From: Rippkaea orientalis PCC 8801
GTDB taxonomy: Bacteria; Cyanobacteriota; Cyanobacteriia; Cyanobacteriales; Microcystaceae
Reading direction: 5' to 3'
DNA length: 64,000 nucleotides
Assembly (NCBI RefSeq): GCF_000021805.1
Contig: NC_011726.1
Coordinates: forward strand, 4,372,097-4,436,096
Part shown: positions 1-9,258 of the stretch, in pieces
How positions within the stretch are numbered: the first letter of the stretch is position 1
Layout of the letters: every line of letters starts with the position of its first letter
Program-made: the position numbers and the translations under genes
Notes under the pieces: model-generated
Seen by the model: only the letters and a program-made list of their open reading frames with translations
Told to the model about the DNA's origin: nothing
Databases searched by the model: none

Positions 1-435
1 TAAAGCGGGGGCTGCAAAGCGAAAAACTTGCCAGAAAGGAAAATTCCAAGGCATAACCGCTAAAATAATACCTAATGGTTGGTAGCGAATAAAACTACGA
101 CTAGCATCGGTAGAAACGGGAGTATCTTTGAGAAATTCAGGAGCGTTTTCGGCATAATAACGGCAGACGAGGGCGCATTTTTTAGCTTCTGCGATCGCGC
201 CTTTAATGGGTTTCCCCATTTCTAAGGTCATTAATTCGCCCCATTTTTGGCTATCTTTGTCTAAAATATCTGCTGCTTGCTTTAACCATTGGCTACGCTG
301 CACCATTGAGGTTTTGCGGTATTGTTTAAAGGTTGCATCCGCGAGAGCAAGTTTCGCTTCAATTTCCGATGGCGTTAGCGGTTCAAAGGTTTTTAGGGTT
401 TCCCCCGTTGCTGGGTTAACCGTAGCGATACCCAT
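1..435 (-). CDS. gabD: NAD(P)-dependent succinate-semialdehyde dehydrogenase, N-terminal part (cut by window edge)
   Basis: The first 145 codons of an aldehyde dehydrogenase are visible; the rest lies left of the window. The protein opens MGIATVNPATGETLKTFEPL and includes the segment MTLEMGKPIKGA and the substrate-channel segment YQPLGIILAVMPWNFPFWQ, which carries the family's PWNFP motif. These are hallmarks of the succinate-semialdehyde dehydrogenase branch. In cyanobacteria this enzyme oxidises succinic semialdehyde to succinate and helps close the TCA cycle through the 2-oxoglutarate decarboxylase bypass. The start is supported by a GGAGA ribosome-binding site just upstream of the ATG. 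The catalytic Cys and Glu are outside the window, so the exact substrate is inferred from the N-terminal sequence. Confidence 0.85.
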   Translation of the reverse strand, partial: MGIATVNPATGETLKTFEPLTPSEIEAKLALADATFKQYRKTSMVQRSQWLKQAADILDKDSQKWGELMTLEMGKPIKGAIAEAKKCALVCRYYAENAPEFLKDTPVSTDASRSFIRYQPLGIILAVMPWNFPFWQVFRFAAPAL

Positions 436-671
436 AGTTGTCTCCTAAACCCCGATGAACTGGGGTGACTTGGTATTCCCCTTTCAAGTGTGCTGCTAAC
501 TGACGGGTTAAAAGGGGATTTTTTGTGAAGTTTTAAGGTCTATCTACTAGCTTGGCTCTCACTGACCCCGAATGACCTAATTTTGTAATATTTTGACATA
601 CTTTTTTATGTAAGTTTACGATTTTCATTGGGATAGAAATTTTCAGTTTAGAGAAATAATTAAAGCTAAGA

Positions 672-724
672 AGATAGGAGATGTAGGTCAAGAGATTTCC
701 CCCTCTGATTCTCACCTCCTATCT
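672..724 (-). terminator. Inverted repeat just after pilQ, possible terminator
   Basis: The 9-base arms AGATAGGAG (672-680) and CTCCTATCT (716-724) form a perfect inverted repeat four bases beyond the pilQ stop codon. The loop is long (about 35 bases) and no strong T-run follows on the minus strand, so factor-independent termination is only possible. The remaining 436-671 stretch before gabD holds no convincing gene. Confidence 0.4.
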
Positions 725-727
725 GCT

Positions 728-2959
728 TTAAGGAACGATTTGAACCGGGAAGCCTTGTTGCCTTAAGACTTCAGCCGAAGCGCGTCCAGGGGTGTAGTTA
801 TAGCCCCATTGTCCGTTGTCATGGAGAATCTGGGGAGTCAGTAGTACGATCACTTCTGAACGGTTTTTCGTATCCGTTTGACTGCGGAATAATGCTCCTA
901 AAAGGGGAATATCCCCTAAAATGGGGACTTTATTGGTAATTGTCTGGTCTGTTTCACTAATAATCCCTGAGAGAATCAGAGTTTGACCATCGCGAAGGCG
1001 AATTAACCCAGAAGTCAGTTCCCGTCGAGCTAAGAGAAATAATTGGTTGAACCCGCCATCAGCCCCACTGTCAAAGGGTTGAACATCTCCAATAGCAGCA
1101 ATGGTCGGACTAACGGTTAAACTGATAAATCCGTTGTCGTCAATTTTATCAATATCAATGGTCAAAGTTAACCCCGCATCCGATAAAACCGGGGTTGTGG
1201 TTCTGACACCACTAAGGGGATCAACCTGGGTTGTGATATTTTCAATGACTTTTTGGGTTAATTTTACCGTTGCTTGCTGTCCTTCTTGCACCACTAGAGT
1301 TGGATCAGTTAGCACCTTACCATTGCTACTTTGAATCGTCGCTTCAATTTGGGAGAGGAACTTGCGAGGAAATTCAAAAAAGGAAGGCAGTTGATACTCA
1401 AAGGGGTCATCAGCATTCTCTGGAGGACTTACGCCTACAGCCCTGAAATCATTAGAAACACCGAGAGATGCCCCAGGAATTTGAGGAAATCCGCCATCCG
1501 TTAACACAGGAAACTGGAATGAGCCTTGGTTTAAGAAGATATTGCCACCTTCAGCAAAAGGGTTAGGAATGGCCGGAGGAACCCCCAGTCGTCCCGTGGC
1601 ACTATTAAATTCTGCGCTATCAATAGGAGATGGTCCCCCAAACCGCAAAAAGGCTGCTCCTTCATCTTGAACGAAGAAACTGTCATTAACACCAAAGGAA
1701 AAACTACTGCTAAAGGATTGATCGTTGTTTAAGGCAATATCGACTACCTTAACGTTAACAGCGACTTGACGACGACGGGCATCCAATTGGGTCAATAAAG
1801 ACGTGGCTACCTGAACCTGACGGGGTTCTCCCACTAGGGTAATGGTATTCAGGCGATCATCAGAAGACACGGCTAACCCGGTTAGTAACTGGGGACTATT
1901 GGAGCCTTCGGTGCGTTGGGCGGTTAGGGGATCTAATTCTGGAGGGAGTTCGCGTTGTCCGATAACTCGTTGGGTTAAGGGATCGATAATATCTTCTCGA
2001 ACGGTGACTAAGCGTTGAAATTCTGCGCCTTGAGAGGCTAAAAAGGTTCCTGCACTGGCGGATTTAACTTGGTTAAGGCGAATCGTCCGACTGATGAGGT
2101 TTTGGGCAGCTTGGGGGAGTTGAGAACCGACAAAAATTGTCCGTCCCCGACGGTTAGCTTGTAAACCAGAAATCATCAACACCGAGTTAAAGACTTGCTC
2201 GACCGGTTCATTTTCGAGATCTAGGGAAACGGTGACTTCTCCCGCGCTTTGGGCTCCTGGCGGTTGGCCGGCGGTAGCGGCAGCGGCTGCTCTGGTATCA
2301 TCGGTGAAAACCAAGTTCATTCCGGCATAACGGGCTAAAACTGCTAAAACTTCCCTGGCTGGAGCCTGACGCAGAACTAGACGGGGAACGATGATGGAAG
2401 TCCCTAAATCAATCCCATCAGTGGCTGCATTGATGTTAGAGATGGCAATATCTCCCACCGGAGGCGCAACAGCACGAGGTAAGGTAGGAGCCATGGGCAT
2501 GGTGGGTTGTAGGCTATCGGGAATAGATGACCCATTGGATTTGATGAGGACTTCTGGGTTGGGGATCATGATATCAGAAGACCGGGATGGGGGGATGGGG
2601 TTGGGGGTATTGGGGTAAAACCCAGAAGGTTGGCTAGGGTTATTGGGGTAAAAATTGGTCGATGGGGCAGGGGCAGGGGATGGGGGGGTATTGGGGTAAT
2701 AATTAGGGATTTGGGCAATTTCTAGGGAAGTTTCTGTAAAAATATCTTCTTTAACCTTTGAAGGGGCAATTTGAGGGTCAAATTTCCATTCGCTACGGGG
2801 GTTAATGGCGACCGCCTTGGAAAAAAGTTTCTCCTCTGAGGTAGATTCCTCGAAAGGGTTTTCCGTTGCTGTAGGATTAACGGCTATTGCAGGATAACTC
2901 ATCAGGAGCATTAAAGAAATAGCTCCACTCATAGCCAGGGGATGACGATAGTTGTTCAT
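728..2959 (-). CDS. pilQ: Type IV pilus outer-membrane secretin PilQ
   Basis: Secretin that forms the outer-membrane pore through which type IV pili extend; in cyanobacteria it serves motility and DNA uptake. The 743-residue protein has a signal peptide (MNNYRHPLAMSGAISLMLLM, then a SYPAIA region), a Pro/Asn-rich stretch to about residue 170, an STN/secretin N0-like domain near LRQAPAREVLAVLARYAGMN, N1-type domains, and the C-terminal secretin barrel with LTPQILHDNG near the end. I chose the ATG at 2959 because an AGGAG box lies seven bases upstream; an in-frame start at 2980 would add seven residues ahead of the signal peptide. It closes the pilMNOQ operon, 86 bases after pilO. No separate pilP is present. 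Confidence 0.93.
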   Translation of the reverse strand: MNNYRHPLAMSGAISLMLLMSYPAIAVNPTATENPFEESTSEEKLFSKAVAINPRSEWKFDPQIAPSKVKEDIFTETSLEIAQIPNYYPNTPPSPAPAPSTNFYPNNPSQPSGFYPNTPNPIPPSRSSDIMIPNPEVLIKSNGSSIPDSLQPTMPMAPTLPRAVAPPVGDIAISNINAATDGIDLGTSIIVPRLVLRQAPAREVLAVLARYAGMNLVFTDDTRAAAAATAGQPPGAQSAGEVTVSLDLENEPVEQVFNSVLMISGLQANRRGRTIFVGSQLPQAAQNLISRTIRLNQVKSASAGTFLASQGAEFQRLVTVREDIIDPLTQRVIGQRELPPELDPLTAQRTEGSNSPQLLTGLAVSSDDRLNTITLVGEPRQVQVATSLLTQLDARRRQVAVNVKVVDIALNNDQSFSSSFSFGVNDSFFVQDEGAAFLRFGGPSPIDSAEFNSATGRLGVPPAIPNPFAEGGNIFLNQGSFQFPVLTDGGFPQIPGASLGVSNDFRAVGVSPPENADDPFEYQLPSFFEFPRKFLSQIEATIQSSNGKVLTDPTLVVQEGQQATVKLTQKVIENITTQVDPLSGVRTTTPVLSDAGLTLTIDIDKIDDNGFISLTVSPTIAAIGDVQPFDSGADGGFNQLFLLARRELTSGLIRLRDGQTLILSGIISETDQTITNKVPILGDIPLLGALFRSQTDTKNRSEVIVLLTPQILHDNGQWGYNYTPGRASAEVLRQQGFPVQIVP

Positions 2960-2963
2960 AATA

Positions 2964-2978
2964 CACTCCTCAACACAC
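2964..2978 (-). promoter_or_regulatory. pilQ ribosome-binding region, complementary to the Yfr1 core motif
   Basis: On the mRNA strand the region reads GUGUUGAGGAGUGU directly before the pilQ start. It contains a near-consensus Shine-Dalgarno. It is also complementary to the core ACUCCUCACAC of the cyanobacterial small RNA Yfr1, apart from one bulged U. The complementarity is seen in the sequence; regulation by Yfr1 is inference only. Confidence 0.35.
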
Positions 2979-3045
2979 ACAACTCACACGACGGTTAACT
3001 AAACGGTTAGTAACATTTTTGGATAATTATCATCAGGGATGATGA

Positions 3046-3879
3046 CTAAGGTTTGGGGGGTTGCCCGCTTGGATTTTCGGGGGGTTTATTGCCTTCAGCT
3101 GGGGGTTTATTTTCCTCAGCCGGAGGTTTTAACTTAGCAATTTCTTCTGGGGTTAGGGGAAGAATGGCATCTAAGGTAAAAGTCGTTTTCAGATTATCTT
3201 CTCCTATGGGGACTGCTTGTCCGGTTCCGACAACTTGTCCTCCCTGTTGATTGACATCAACGACTTTAACGGCAAACTTTTCTTCTACTAATTGGGAGGA
3301 TAATTCCTTAAGAATTAGTAGGGGTTGTAGTCGTTCTAAATCCTGTAGTAATTCGTGGGTTTTTTGAAAAGCCCCTTCAACCTCCAGTTGAAAACTTTGA
3401 CGTTTTAACCGATTATTGACTGCTTCTCCTAAAGAACCATCACTGACGACTGCAGGTTCTCCTGTCGGTTTGAAGGTGATTAATTTTAGTTGTCTAGCTT
3501 CAATAAAGTTGTTAATATCTAACAGTAAGGTCTTGAGACTCGATTCACTAGAAAATAATGACAATACTTTATTTCTAGTTGCCTGAGATTTTTGCAATTG
3601 TGCTTGTACTTGAAGCATTTTTTGATCGAGTTTTCCTGATTTTTGTTGATCAACTTGGGCTTGTTTATTGGCTTGATCGGCTTTGAGAGTATTGTAATTA
3701 GTCCAAGCTGGCATAAAAAAGGTAAACAAGACATAAATTGCGCCGAGTAACCCTAATAATCCTAAGGCAATTCCTGTGATCTGAGGGGTAAAAGTAATCC
3801 CAAAGGCCACAGGATAAGCTGATTCGCTATCCAAAAAATCTGAATCGTTATTCGTGGTAAATTCTTCGGAAAATGTCAT
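3046..3879 (-). CDS. pilO: Type IV pilus inner-membrane assembly protein PilO
   Basis: PilO pairs with PilN to form the periplasmic alignment platform between the PilM/PilC inner-membrane complex and the PilQ secretin. The 277-residue protein has a short cytoplasmic N-terminus, one membrane segment (about residues 30-55, ITGIALGLLGLLGAIYVLFT), a periplasmic coiled coil (about 60-105, rich in Q, K and D) and a ferredoxin-like C-terminal domain. It ends in a Pro/Lys-rich tail with repeats of the PPAEENKPPAEGNKPP kind. That tail is longer than in most PilO proteins and might take over part of the role of the missing PilP; this is inference. The start overlaps the pilN stop in an ATGA junction, suggesting translational coupling. 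Confidence 0.88.
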   Translation of the reverse strand: MTFSEEFTTNNDSDFLDSESAYPVAFGITFTPQITGIALGLLGLLGAIYVLFTFFMPAWTNYNTLKADQANKQAQVDQQKSGKLDQKMLQVQAQLQKSQATRNKVLSLFSSESSLKTLLLDINNFIEARQLKLITFKPTGEPAVVSDGSLGEAVNNRLKRQSFQLEVEGAFQKTHELLQDLERLQPLLILKELSSQLVEEKFAVKVVDVNQQGGQVVGTGQAVPIGEDNLKTTFTLDAILPLTPEEIAKLKPPAEENKPPAEGNKPPENPSGQPPKP

Positions 3880-4601
3880 GGTTGAAATACTCCTGCTTGC
3901 TTAAGATTTTCAATCCGTCTCACCAATCCAACCGCCCCATTACGGTCAAGTTTTTGTAGCAACTCAGAGGCAGGACGCTCCGTTAATTCGGTGCTAATGG
4001 TATATTTTACGCCTTGGGGATAATCAATCGTTATATCCTCCGATGGAGTTTGATTTTCAATAGGCAAATCCTCTAATTTGGCTTCAATAATTGCAGTCTT
4101 GTCAGCTTGAAATATCTCAGAGCCTTGTAATAGTAATAAAAAGTCATTGAGATCGTCATAGTCAACAGCAAATCCTGAAATTGTTAATTTTAATCCCTCT
4201 TGTTGAATGGAACCTACATTGACATTAGCGGGAATTTGATTTTCAATTTCTTGCAAGATAGCTGACCACGGTTTAATCTGATCAAAGACTTGAACTAAAG
4301 CCTTAATTTCTTCGTCATTTTTCTTGATTTCAGCTTTAATTTCTTCAATGCTTTTATTTTGTGCGTTCAATCTCGCTAATTCCGCATCCAATTCTTCAAT
4401 TTTTGTTTGCGTTTGGCCGGAAAGCTGATTGACAACGATAATAGCTACCCCCACTAAAACAGGTAATAAAACCGCGACACTACTGCCAATAATAATCGGT
4501 AATTGCTGTTCTATCGATAGGGAGGATTTTTTGGCTACTGTTAGGCTTTTCCCACTATCCTGACGACGATCCTTGAGAAAATTAACATCTAAGCTATACA
4601 T
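3876..4601 (-). CDS. pilN: Type IV pilus assembly protein PilN
   Basis: Inner-membrane PilN binds PilM through its cytoplasmic N-terminus and heterodimerises with PilO. The motif INLLP, normally near residue 5-10 of PilN and used for PilM binding, appears here as the variant VNFLKDRR at residues 6-13. A single membrane segment follows (about residues 33-58, LPIIIGSSVAVLLPVLVGVA), then a coiled coil (about 65-105) and a periplasmic ferredoxin-like fold. At 241 residues it is slightly longer than typical proteobacterial PilN. The ATG shares one base with the pilM stop (TAATG), so the two genes are probably translated as a coupled pair. Confidence 0.88.
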   Translation of the reverse strand: MYSLDVNFLKDRRQDSGKSLTVAKKSSLSIEQQLPIIIGSSVAVLLPVLVGVAIIVVNQLSGQTQTKIEELDAELARLNAQNKSIEEIKAEIKKNDEEIKALVQVFDQIKPWSAILQEIENQIPANVNVGSIQQEGLKLTISGFAVDYDDLNDFLLLLQGSEIFQADKTAIIEAKLEDLPIENQTPSEDITIDYPQGVKYTISTELTERPASELLQKLDRNGAVGLVRRIENLKQAGVFQP

Positions 4602-5710
4602 TAGGCTTTAACCTCCCGTAACCCTAACCCTAATACTGTTCCTAACCCTGGCCGTTGAACTGCCGGAATGTCTTTGTCAAGTTCTAAGGCTAAGGTGGTT
4701 ACTGGATCAACTTGCATGGTAGGAATACTTAAGCGATGGGTCAAATATTCATCGAGTTGTACCAGTCCTCCTCCAGGACCTGCTAACAACATTTGTACGA
4801 CCTCCAACTCTTCACTTTGGTTTAAATAAAAATTGATTGATCGCCTCAATTCGTCGGTGAGTTCTCCTAAGACTCTCATCAGGGCAGTCATCCCTGGGTT
4901 GATCGCGGTTCCTTGGGTACTCAAGCTGTCAAACTGAGTCACGGGAATGGTCATCCCCTGCAAAATTTCTGGGTTCCGCGAGGGGGGTAAATTCATCGCC
5001 CGTGATAGGGCATTTTGCATCTGGTAGGTTCCAATGGGAACCGTCCGTGAAAATTGAGGAACCCCATCGACGACGATCGCAATTTCCGTATTGTCAAACT
5101 CCACATCGACTAAGACGGCGGCTTCTTTTGAACTAAATTGCCTCAATTGTTCCCTAATTGTCCGTATTAAGGCAAAACTGTTAATTTCAAGCACATCCAC
5201 TTCCAGTCCCGCTTGCTGAAAGGTGTCCATATAGGAGTCTGTTACCTCTTTACGGGTGGCTACTAGGAGGACTTGAACTTTTTCGATGCCGTCTTCGTCT
5301 TCAAAGAAGCCTAGCTTCTGATAGTCGAGATCGACTTCTTCTCTCGGATAGGGCAAATACAAGGCCGCTTCCGTATTTAACACCATGTCGCGCAATTCCT
5401 CGTCATCGAGTTCAGCCGGAATGGGAATCACCCGAATAATGGCTTCGCGCATGGGAACAGCCGTCGCTACCCGTTTGGTGTTAATTTTATTCTCTTTGAG
5501 CATCTCTTGGATCAGTTCCGCTAATCTGGGAGAATCGAGAATTTTTCCCTCCTCAAAGATCCCTTCGGGAATTTCTGTGGTGCAGAACTTGGTCAATTTA
5601 TAGCCTTGCTTGTGTTTGGACAATTGGGCTAAATTCAGTCTTTCGGGGGTGATTTCTAAGCCAACCCCTGGGGATTTCCCTGCTAATAAAGCTTTTAACC
5701 GATTTAACAT
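4601..5710 (-). CDS. pilM: Type IV pilus assembly ATPase-like protein PilM
   Basis: Actin/FtsA-like cytoplasmic protein that anchors the pilus alignment complex through PilN. Visible features of the 369-residue sequence are the N-terminal GVGLEITPERLNLAQL strand, the phosphate-loop segment VLVDVEFDNTEIAIVVDG, FSRTVPIGTYQMQNAL, and the late LLAGPGGGLVQLDEYL motif, in the order expected for the PilM fold. It is the first gene of the operon; the next upstream gene (5913) runs the other way, so the operon promoter should lie in 5711-5912. No strong ribosome-binding site precedes the ATG. Confidence 0.9.
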   Translation of the reverse strand: MLNRLKALLAGKSPGVGLEITPERLNLAQLSKHKQGYKLTKFCTTEIPEGIFEEGKILDSPRLAELIQEMLKENKINTKRVATAVPMREAIIRVIPIPAELDDEELRDMVLNTEAALYLPYPREEVDLDYQKLGFFEDEDGIEKVQVLLVATRKEVTDSYMDTFQQAGLEVDVLEINSFALIRTIREQLRQFSSKEAAVLVDVEFDNTEIAIVVDGVPQFSRTVPIGTYQMQNALSRAMNLPPSRNPEILQGMTIPVTQFDSLSTQGTAINPGMTALMRVLGELTDELRRSINFYLNQSEELEVVQMLLAGPGGGLVQLDEYLTHRLSIPTMQVDPVTTLALELDKDIPAVQRPGLGTVLGLGLREVKA

Positions 5711-5912
5711 AATTTTTCTGAAATAACTGCCACTGTTAAATCACCAAGAATTGCTGCGTTAAGCTTTAGACAAACTTTGTATGTATGGTATCTAATTTAA
5801 CTTAATTTTCCCAAGTGTCTTGACTTTGAGATTTTCGCACAAATAACTTAACACATTAGACCCCATGAGTTCTAAACTTAAGAATATTTTCCTCTTTTCT
5901 CCTTGATTGATA

Positions 5913-7193
5913 ATGCGTAGATTTGTAAAGCTCAAACGACTGGCCATTTGGTCTTTGGTTGGATTACTCTTAAGTTGGTTGATTAGCTGTAATGCTGCCC
6001 CTCCAACTTCTTCTAGTCCTGAATTAGAGTTTTGGACGATGCAGCTTCAGCCAAAATTTACGCCCTATTTCACAGAGGTCATTAGGCAATACGAATCAGA
6101 AAATCAAGGCATTAAGCTGCGTTGGGTAGATGTCCCCTGGGAAGCGATGGAAAGCAAGATTTTAACGGCGGTTTCAGCGAAAACTGCCCCCGATGTAGTC
6201 AACCTTAACCCGAATTTTGCTTCTCAACTGGCCAGTCGCAACGCTTGGTTAGACTTAAATACGCAAATTCCACCGGAGGTTAAACAACAATATCTCCCGA
6301 AGATTTGGGCAGCAACAACGCTAAAAGACGCGAGTTTTGGCATTCCTTGGTACTTAACAACCCGTATTACTCTTTCTAACCAAGATTTACTTAGCAAAGC
6401 GGGAATTAAGGAACCACCGAAAACCTTTGAGGAATTAGCCGATGTGGCTGCTAAACTTAAGGAGAAAACGGGGAAATATGCCCTATTTGTGACCTTCGTA
6501 CCGGGGGACTCTGGGGAAGTCTTGGAGTCTTTGGTGCAAATGGGAGTCCAGTTAGTGGATGATCAGGGTAAAGCAGCGTTTAATACCCCTGATGGCATAG
6601 CAGGGTTCCGTTATTGGGTAGATTTATATCAACAAGGACTGTTACCCCCTGAAGTTCTCACCCAAGGACATCGCCATGCGATAGATTTATATCAGTCGGG
6701 AGAGATAGCTTTACTCTCTTCTGGGGCGGAATTTCTGACCAGTATTGAAACGAATGCCCCAACCATTGCGAAAGTGACAGCCACTTCTCCCCAAATTACC
6801 GGAAAAACAGGTAAAAAGAACGTGGCAGTGATGAATTTAGTCATTCCCCGTGATACGGATAAAGCTGAAGAGTCGGTAAAATTTGCGCTTTTTGTCACGA
6901 ATACGGAAAATCAACTCGGGTTTGCTAAGGCGGCTAATGTCCTTCCTTCGACGGTAGAGGGAGTTAAACGCTATATTGAGGAGTTAAAACAGTCTTCTGA
7001 TTCTAGCGCGATCGCTCAAGCGCGTCAAGTTAGTGCGATGCAACTCAATGATGCAGAAGTCCTAGTTCCAGCAATGAAAGACCTTAATAAGTTGCAACAG
7101 ATTATTTACGAAAATTTACAAGCTGCCATGCTCAAAGAGAAAACTGTCGAACAAGCCGTTAAGGATGCTGCTGATGCTTGGGATAGTATTTAG
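5913..7193 (+). CDS. ABC transporter extracellular solute-binding lipoprotein (family 1, sugar type)
   Basis: A 426-residue family 1 solute-binding protein. The N-terminus has basic residues, a hydrophobic stretch and a lipobox (SWLISCNAAP), so the mature protein should be tethered by a lipidated Cys at about residue 27. The body shows typical features, including FWTMQLQPKFTPYFTEVI, the motif APDVVNLNP and the hinge segment IPWYLTTRI. Substrate is probably a sugar or polyol by family; the sequence does not tell which. There is no permease or ATPase gene nearby, so it must work with transporter parts encoded elsewhere. I use the ATG at 5913 rather than the in-frame TTG at 5907. Confidence 0.85.
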   Translation: MRRFVKLKRLAIWSLVGLLLSWLISCNAAPPTSSSPELEFWTMQLQPKFTPYFTEVIRQYESENQGIKLRWVDVPWEAMESKILTAVSAKTAPDVVNLNPNFASQLASRNAWLDLNTQIPPEVKQQYLPKIWAATTLKDASFGIPWYLTTRITLSNQDLLSKAGIKEPPKTFEELADVAAKLKEKTGKYALFVTFVPGDSGEVLESLVQMGVQLVDDQGKAAFNTPDGIAGFRYWVDLYQQGLLPPEVLTQGHRHAIDLYQSGEIALLSSGAEFLTSIETNAPTIAKVTATSPQITGKTGKKNVAVMNLVIPRDTDKAEESVKFALFVTNTENQLGFAKAANVLPSTVEGVKRYIEELKQSSDSSAIAQARQVSAMQLNDAEVLVPAMKDLNKLQQIIYENLQAAMLKEKTVEQAVKDAADAWDSI

Positions 7194-7242
7194 TTTAGAG
7201 GATGGAGGGGGAGGGTGGGGAGTGTTGGAAGCGGGGGAAGTA

Positions 7243-7269
7243 TTAACTTCTGACTTCTGACTTCGTTAA
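7243..7269. repeat. Dispersed intergenic repeat of the CTTCTGACTTCTGACTTC type
   Basis: A run of the heptamer CTTCTGA flanked by TTAAC and GTTAA occupies the short gap before the kinase gene. Related strings occur near 20790-20810 (CAGACTTCGTTAATG), 44530-44560 and 51890-51940. These resemble the short tandemly repeated repetitive sequences found between cyanobacterial genes. Confidence 0.5.
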
Positions 7270-7289
7270 TGTTGCCTTTATAAAAAGCC

Positions 7290-8768
7290 ATGTTTAAGAC
7301 TGGAGATATCCTTTTAAAACGCTACCGACTGCAAAAACCGCTAGGAAATACAGCACTAGGACATCAAACCTGGTTAGCGGATGATTTACAATTGCCTATT
7401 AGGGAGAGTCCTACCTATTGGACTGAGTTACTGGGGTTAAAATGGTTAAATACTTTGACCTTTTTTTTGCGTCCTAAGTCCTATCAAAAAGTGACTGTAA
7501 AACTCCTTGCTTTTAGTCCACAAATGCAATGGGATCAATTTAAACTTTTTGAACGAGAAGCTCAAGTTTTACAAGCATTAAATCATCCTTTTATTCCCCG
7601 TTATCACAATTATTTTGAGCTTAATTCTCAGGAAACTAATGGGATACATTGGTTCGGGTTAGTGCAAGATTATATTCCAGGGAGTTCTTTAGAGGAATTG
7701 TTAAACAAAAAAGAGTTATTTCCTGAGGAAAAAGTTCGGTTTATTGCCGTTGAAGTTCTCAATATTTTAATTTATTTACATCAATTAAATCCTCCTGTTT
7801 TACATCGGGATATTAAACCGAGTAATCTGATTTTAGGAGAAGATGGACGGATTTATCTAATTGATTTTGGTGCAGTTCAATCACAAACAACTTCCACAAA
7901 GGTAACATTTACAGTAGTGGGAACCAGTGGTTATACTCCATTAGAACAATTTTACGGTCGTGCAGTTCCAGCATCAGATTTATATGCTTTAGGAGCAACG
8001 TTAATTCATTTATTAACAGGAGTTACCCCTGATAATTTAATCCAAAAAGAAAATAAATTAGAGTTATCTGATCAGATTAAGATCAAATATTCTCTTAGGA
8101 AATGGCTTGATCGATTAACTGATATAGTCGTTGAAAAACGTTATCAAACTGCTGAAGAAGCTTTAAAAAATATTGATTCTGATGAATTAGAAGAACAAAG
8201 CCCAGTCTTTTTAAATATTGCACAAAAAACACAAATTCAATTAAATAAGTCAGAGAGTAGCTTAAAAATTTCTCTAAGATCTTCTGGTTTTAGATTGTTA
8301 AAAATATTAGTCCATAAAACGCCTTTTATTGAAGATAATATTTTTGCCAAAAACACCTTTTTAAAGTTAATGATTGTAGGGGGAGTATTCGGAAGTCCAA
8401 TGATTTTAGCGATCGCCGCTATAATTCTACAAAATCAACCGATTATACAAGGATCATTAGAAGTCATGGGAGGGCTTTATTTTCTAATCATTTGTGGACT
8501 TATTTTAGTTTACTTAATAAGTTTTTGGGGAGGAAAAATCAATCTAGATTTTAGCGAAGACAGCCTCAAAGTCCAAGAAACAATTATGGGATTGGAATAT
8601 TACCAAGGAAAGGAAGATTATCATAACATAGTCGGGGTTTTTATTCATCAATTCCTCAATCAATATCAGGTTAGTATTAATACCAGAAATGCCATTTATG
8701 TTTTAGGAAATAAACTAACGAAAGAAGAGGCACTTTGGTTAGCAAAAGAGATTCAAGATTGGCTATAA
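7290..8768 (+). CDS. Membrane-anchored serine/threonine protein kinase
   Basis: A 492-residue Hanks-type kinase. The kinase core covers about residues 10-300 and has an intact catalytic set: VKLL lysine (K71), helix-C glutamate (E90), HRDIKPSN (D174) and DFG (192-194). The activation segment has TFTVVGTSGYTPLEQF, the GTxGYxxPE variant common in cyanobacterial kinases. An insertion around residues 35-65 separates the first two strands, and the glycine loop is weak (LGNTALGHQTW). Two membrane segments follow (about 355-380 and 390-415), so the kinase domain faces the cytoplasm. The last 75 residues are a small soluble domain I do not recognise. No partner phosphatase is adjacent. Confidence 0.88.
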   Translation: MFKTGDILLKRYRLQKPLGNTALGHQTWLADDLQLPIRESPTYWTELLGLKWLNTLTFFLRPKSYQKVTVKLLAFSPQMQWDQFKLFEREAQVLQALNHPFIPRYHNYFELNSQETNGIHWFGLVQDYIPGSSLEELLNKKELFPEEKVRFIAVEVLNILIYLHQLNPPVLHRDIKPSNLILGEDGRIYLIDFGAVQSQTTSTKVTFTVVGTSGYTPLEQFYGRAVPASDLYALGATLIHLLTGVTPDNLIQKENKLELSDQIKIKYSLRKWLDRLTDIVVEKRYQTAEEALKNIDSDELEEQSPVFLNIAQKTQIQLNKSESSLKISLRSSGFRLLKILVHKTPFIEDNIFAKNTFLKLMIVGGVFGSPMILAIAAIILQNQPIIQGSLEVMGGLYFLIICGLILVYLISFWGGKINLDFSEDSLKVQETIMGLEYYQGKEDYHNIVGVFIHQFLNQYQVSINTRNAIYVLGNKLTKEEALWLAKEIQDWL

Positions 8769-9258
8769 TTATCGTAGACTAGGGTAAAAACTTCCAAAAA
8801 TTGCCACTATAAAAATAATCCAACTCGAACTCCTAACCCCGAACTCAGATTATGTTAAATCAGTTGTTGCGTACTTTTTTTATCATTACAACTGTTGTCC
8901 AAAAAATCGGACTAAAACTGTATTTTTAAGATAACATCGCTTTGGTAAACTCGTGATCCCCGTCAAATTTAAAGCATTATTCCTCAAAACTCGTTAGGAG
9001 TAGTCTGTAAATTATATTCAAAAAAATTATTGTTAATTTAAGTAAACAAAATCCATGCACTCTTATGGTTTGATTGCTACACTAAAAGAAAAGAGTGGAA
9101 AAAAAAGGGGAGTCTGTCAATAGTATTTTTGAAAAACGTTTCTAAAGTTATACTTGAGTAAAAAATAAGTGGACAAAATTATCTTGAAGCAAGGTTGCTT
9201 CTGTTCAAGCATGACTTAAAGTTAAGAAATTTTTAACTAAATCAAATCAGAGGAAACT
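8769..9258. other. Intergenic region, 490 bases, no recognised feature
   Basis: AT-rich stretch between the kinase and a small gene. I find no ORF with a plausible start, no tRNA-like fold and no clear terminator. Only the last bases have a role: AGAGGAAA just before 9259 looks like a ribosome-binding site. Confidence 0.5.

Noticed and set aside
206-448. 80-residue plus-strand frame
   Set aside because: It is antisense to the dehydrogenase gene, which has clear family motifs.
533-715. 60-residue reading frame on the minus strand after pilQ
   Set aside because: It overlaps the pilQ-end inverted repeat and has no ribosome-binding site or family features.
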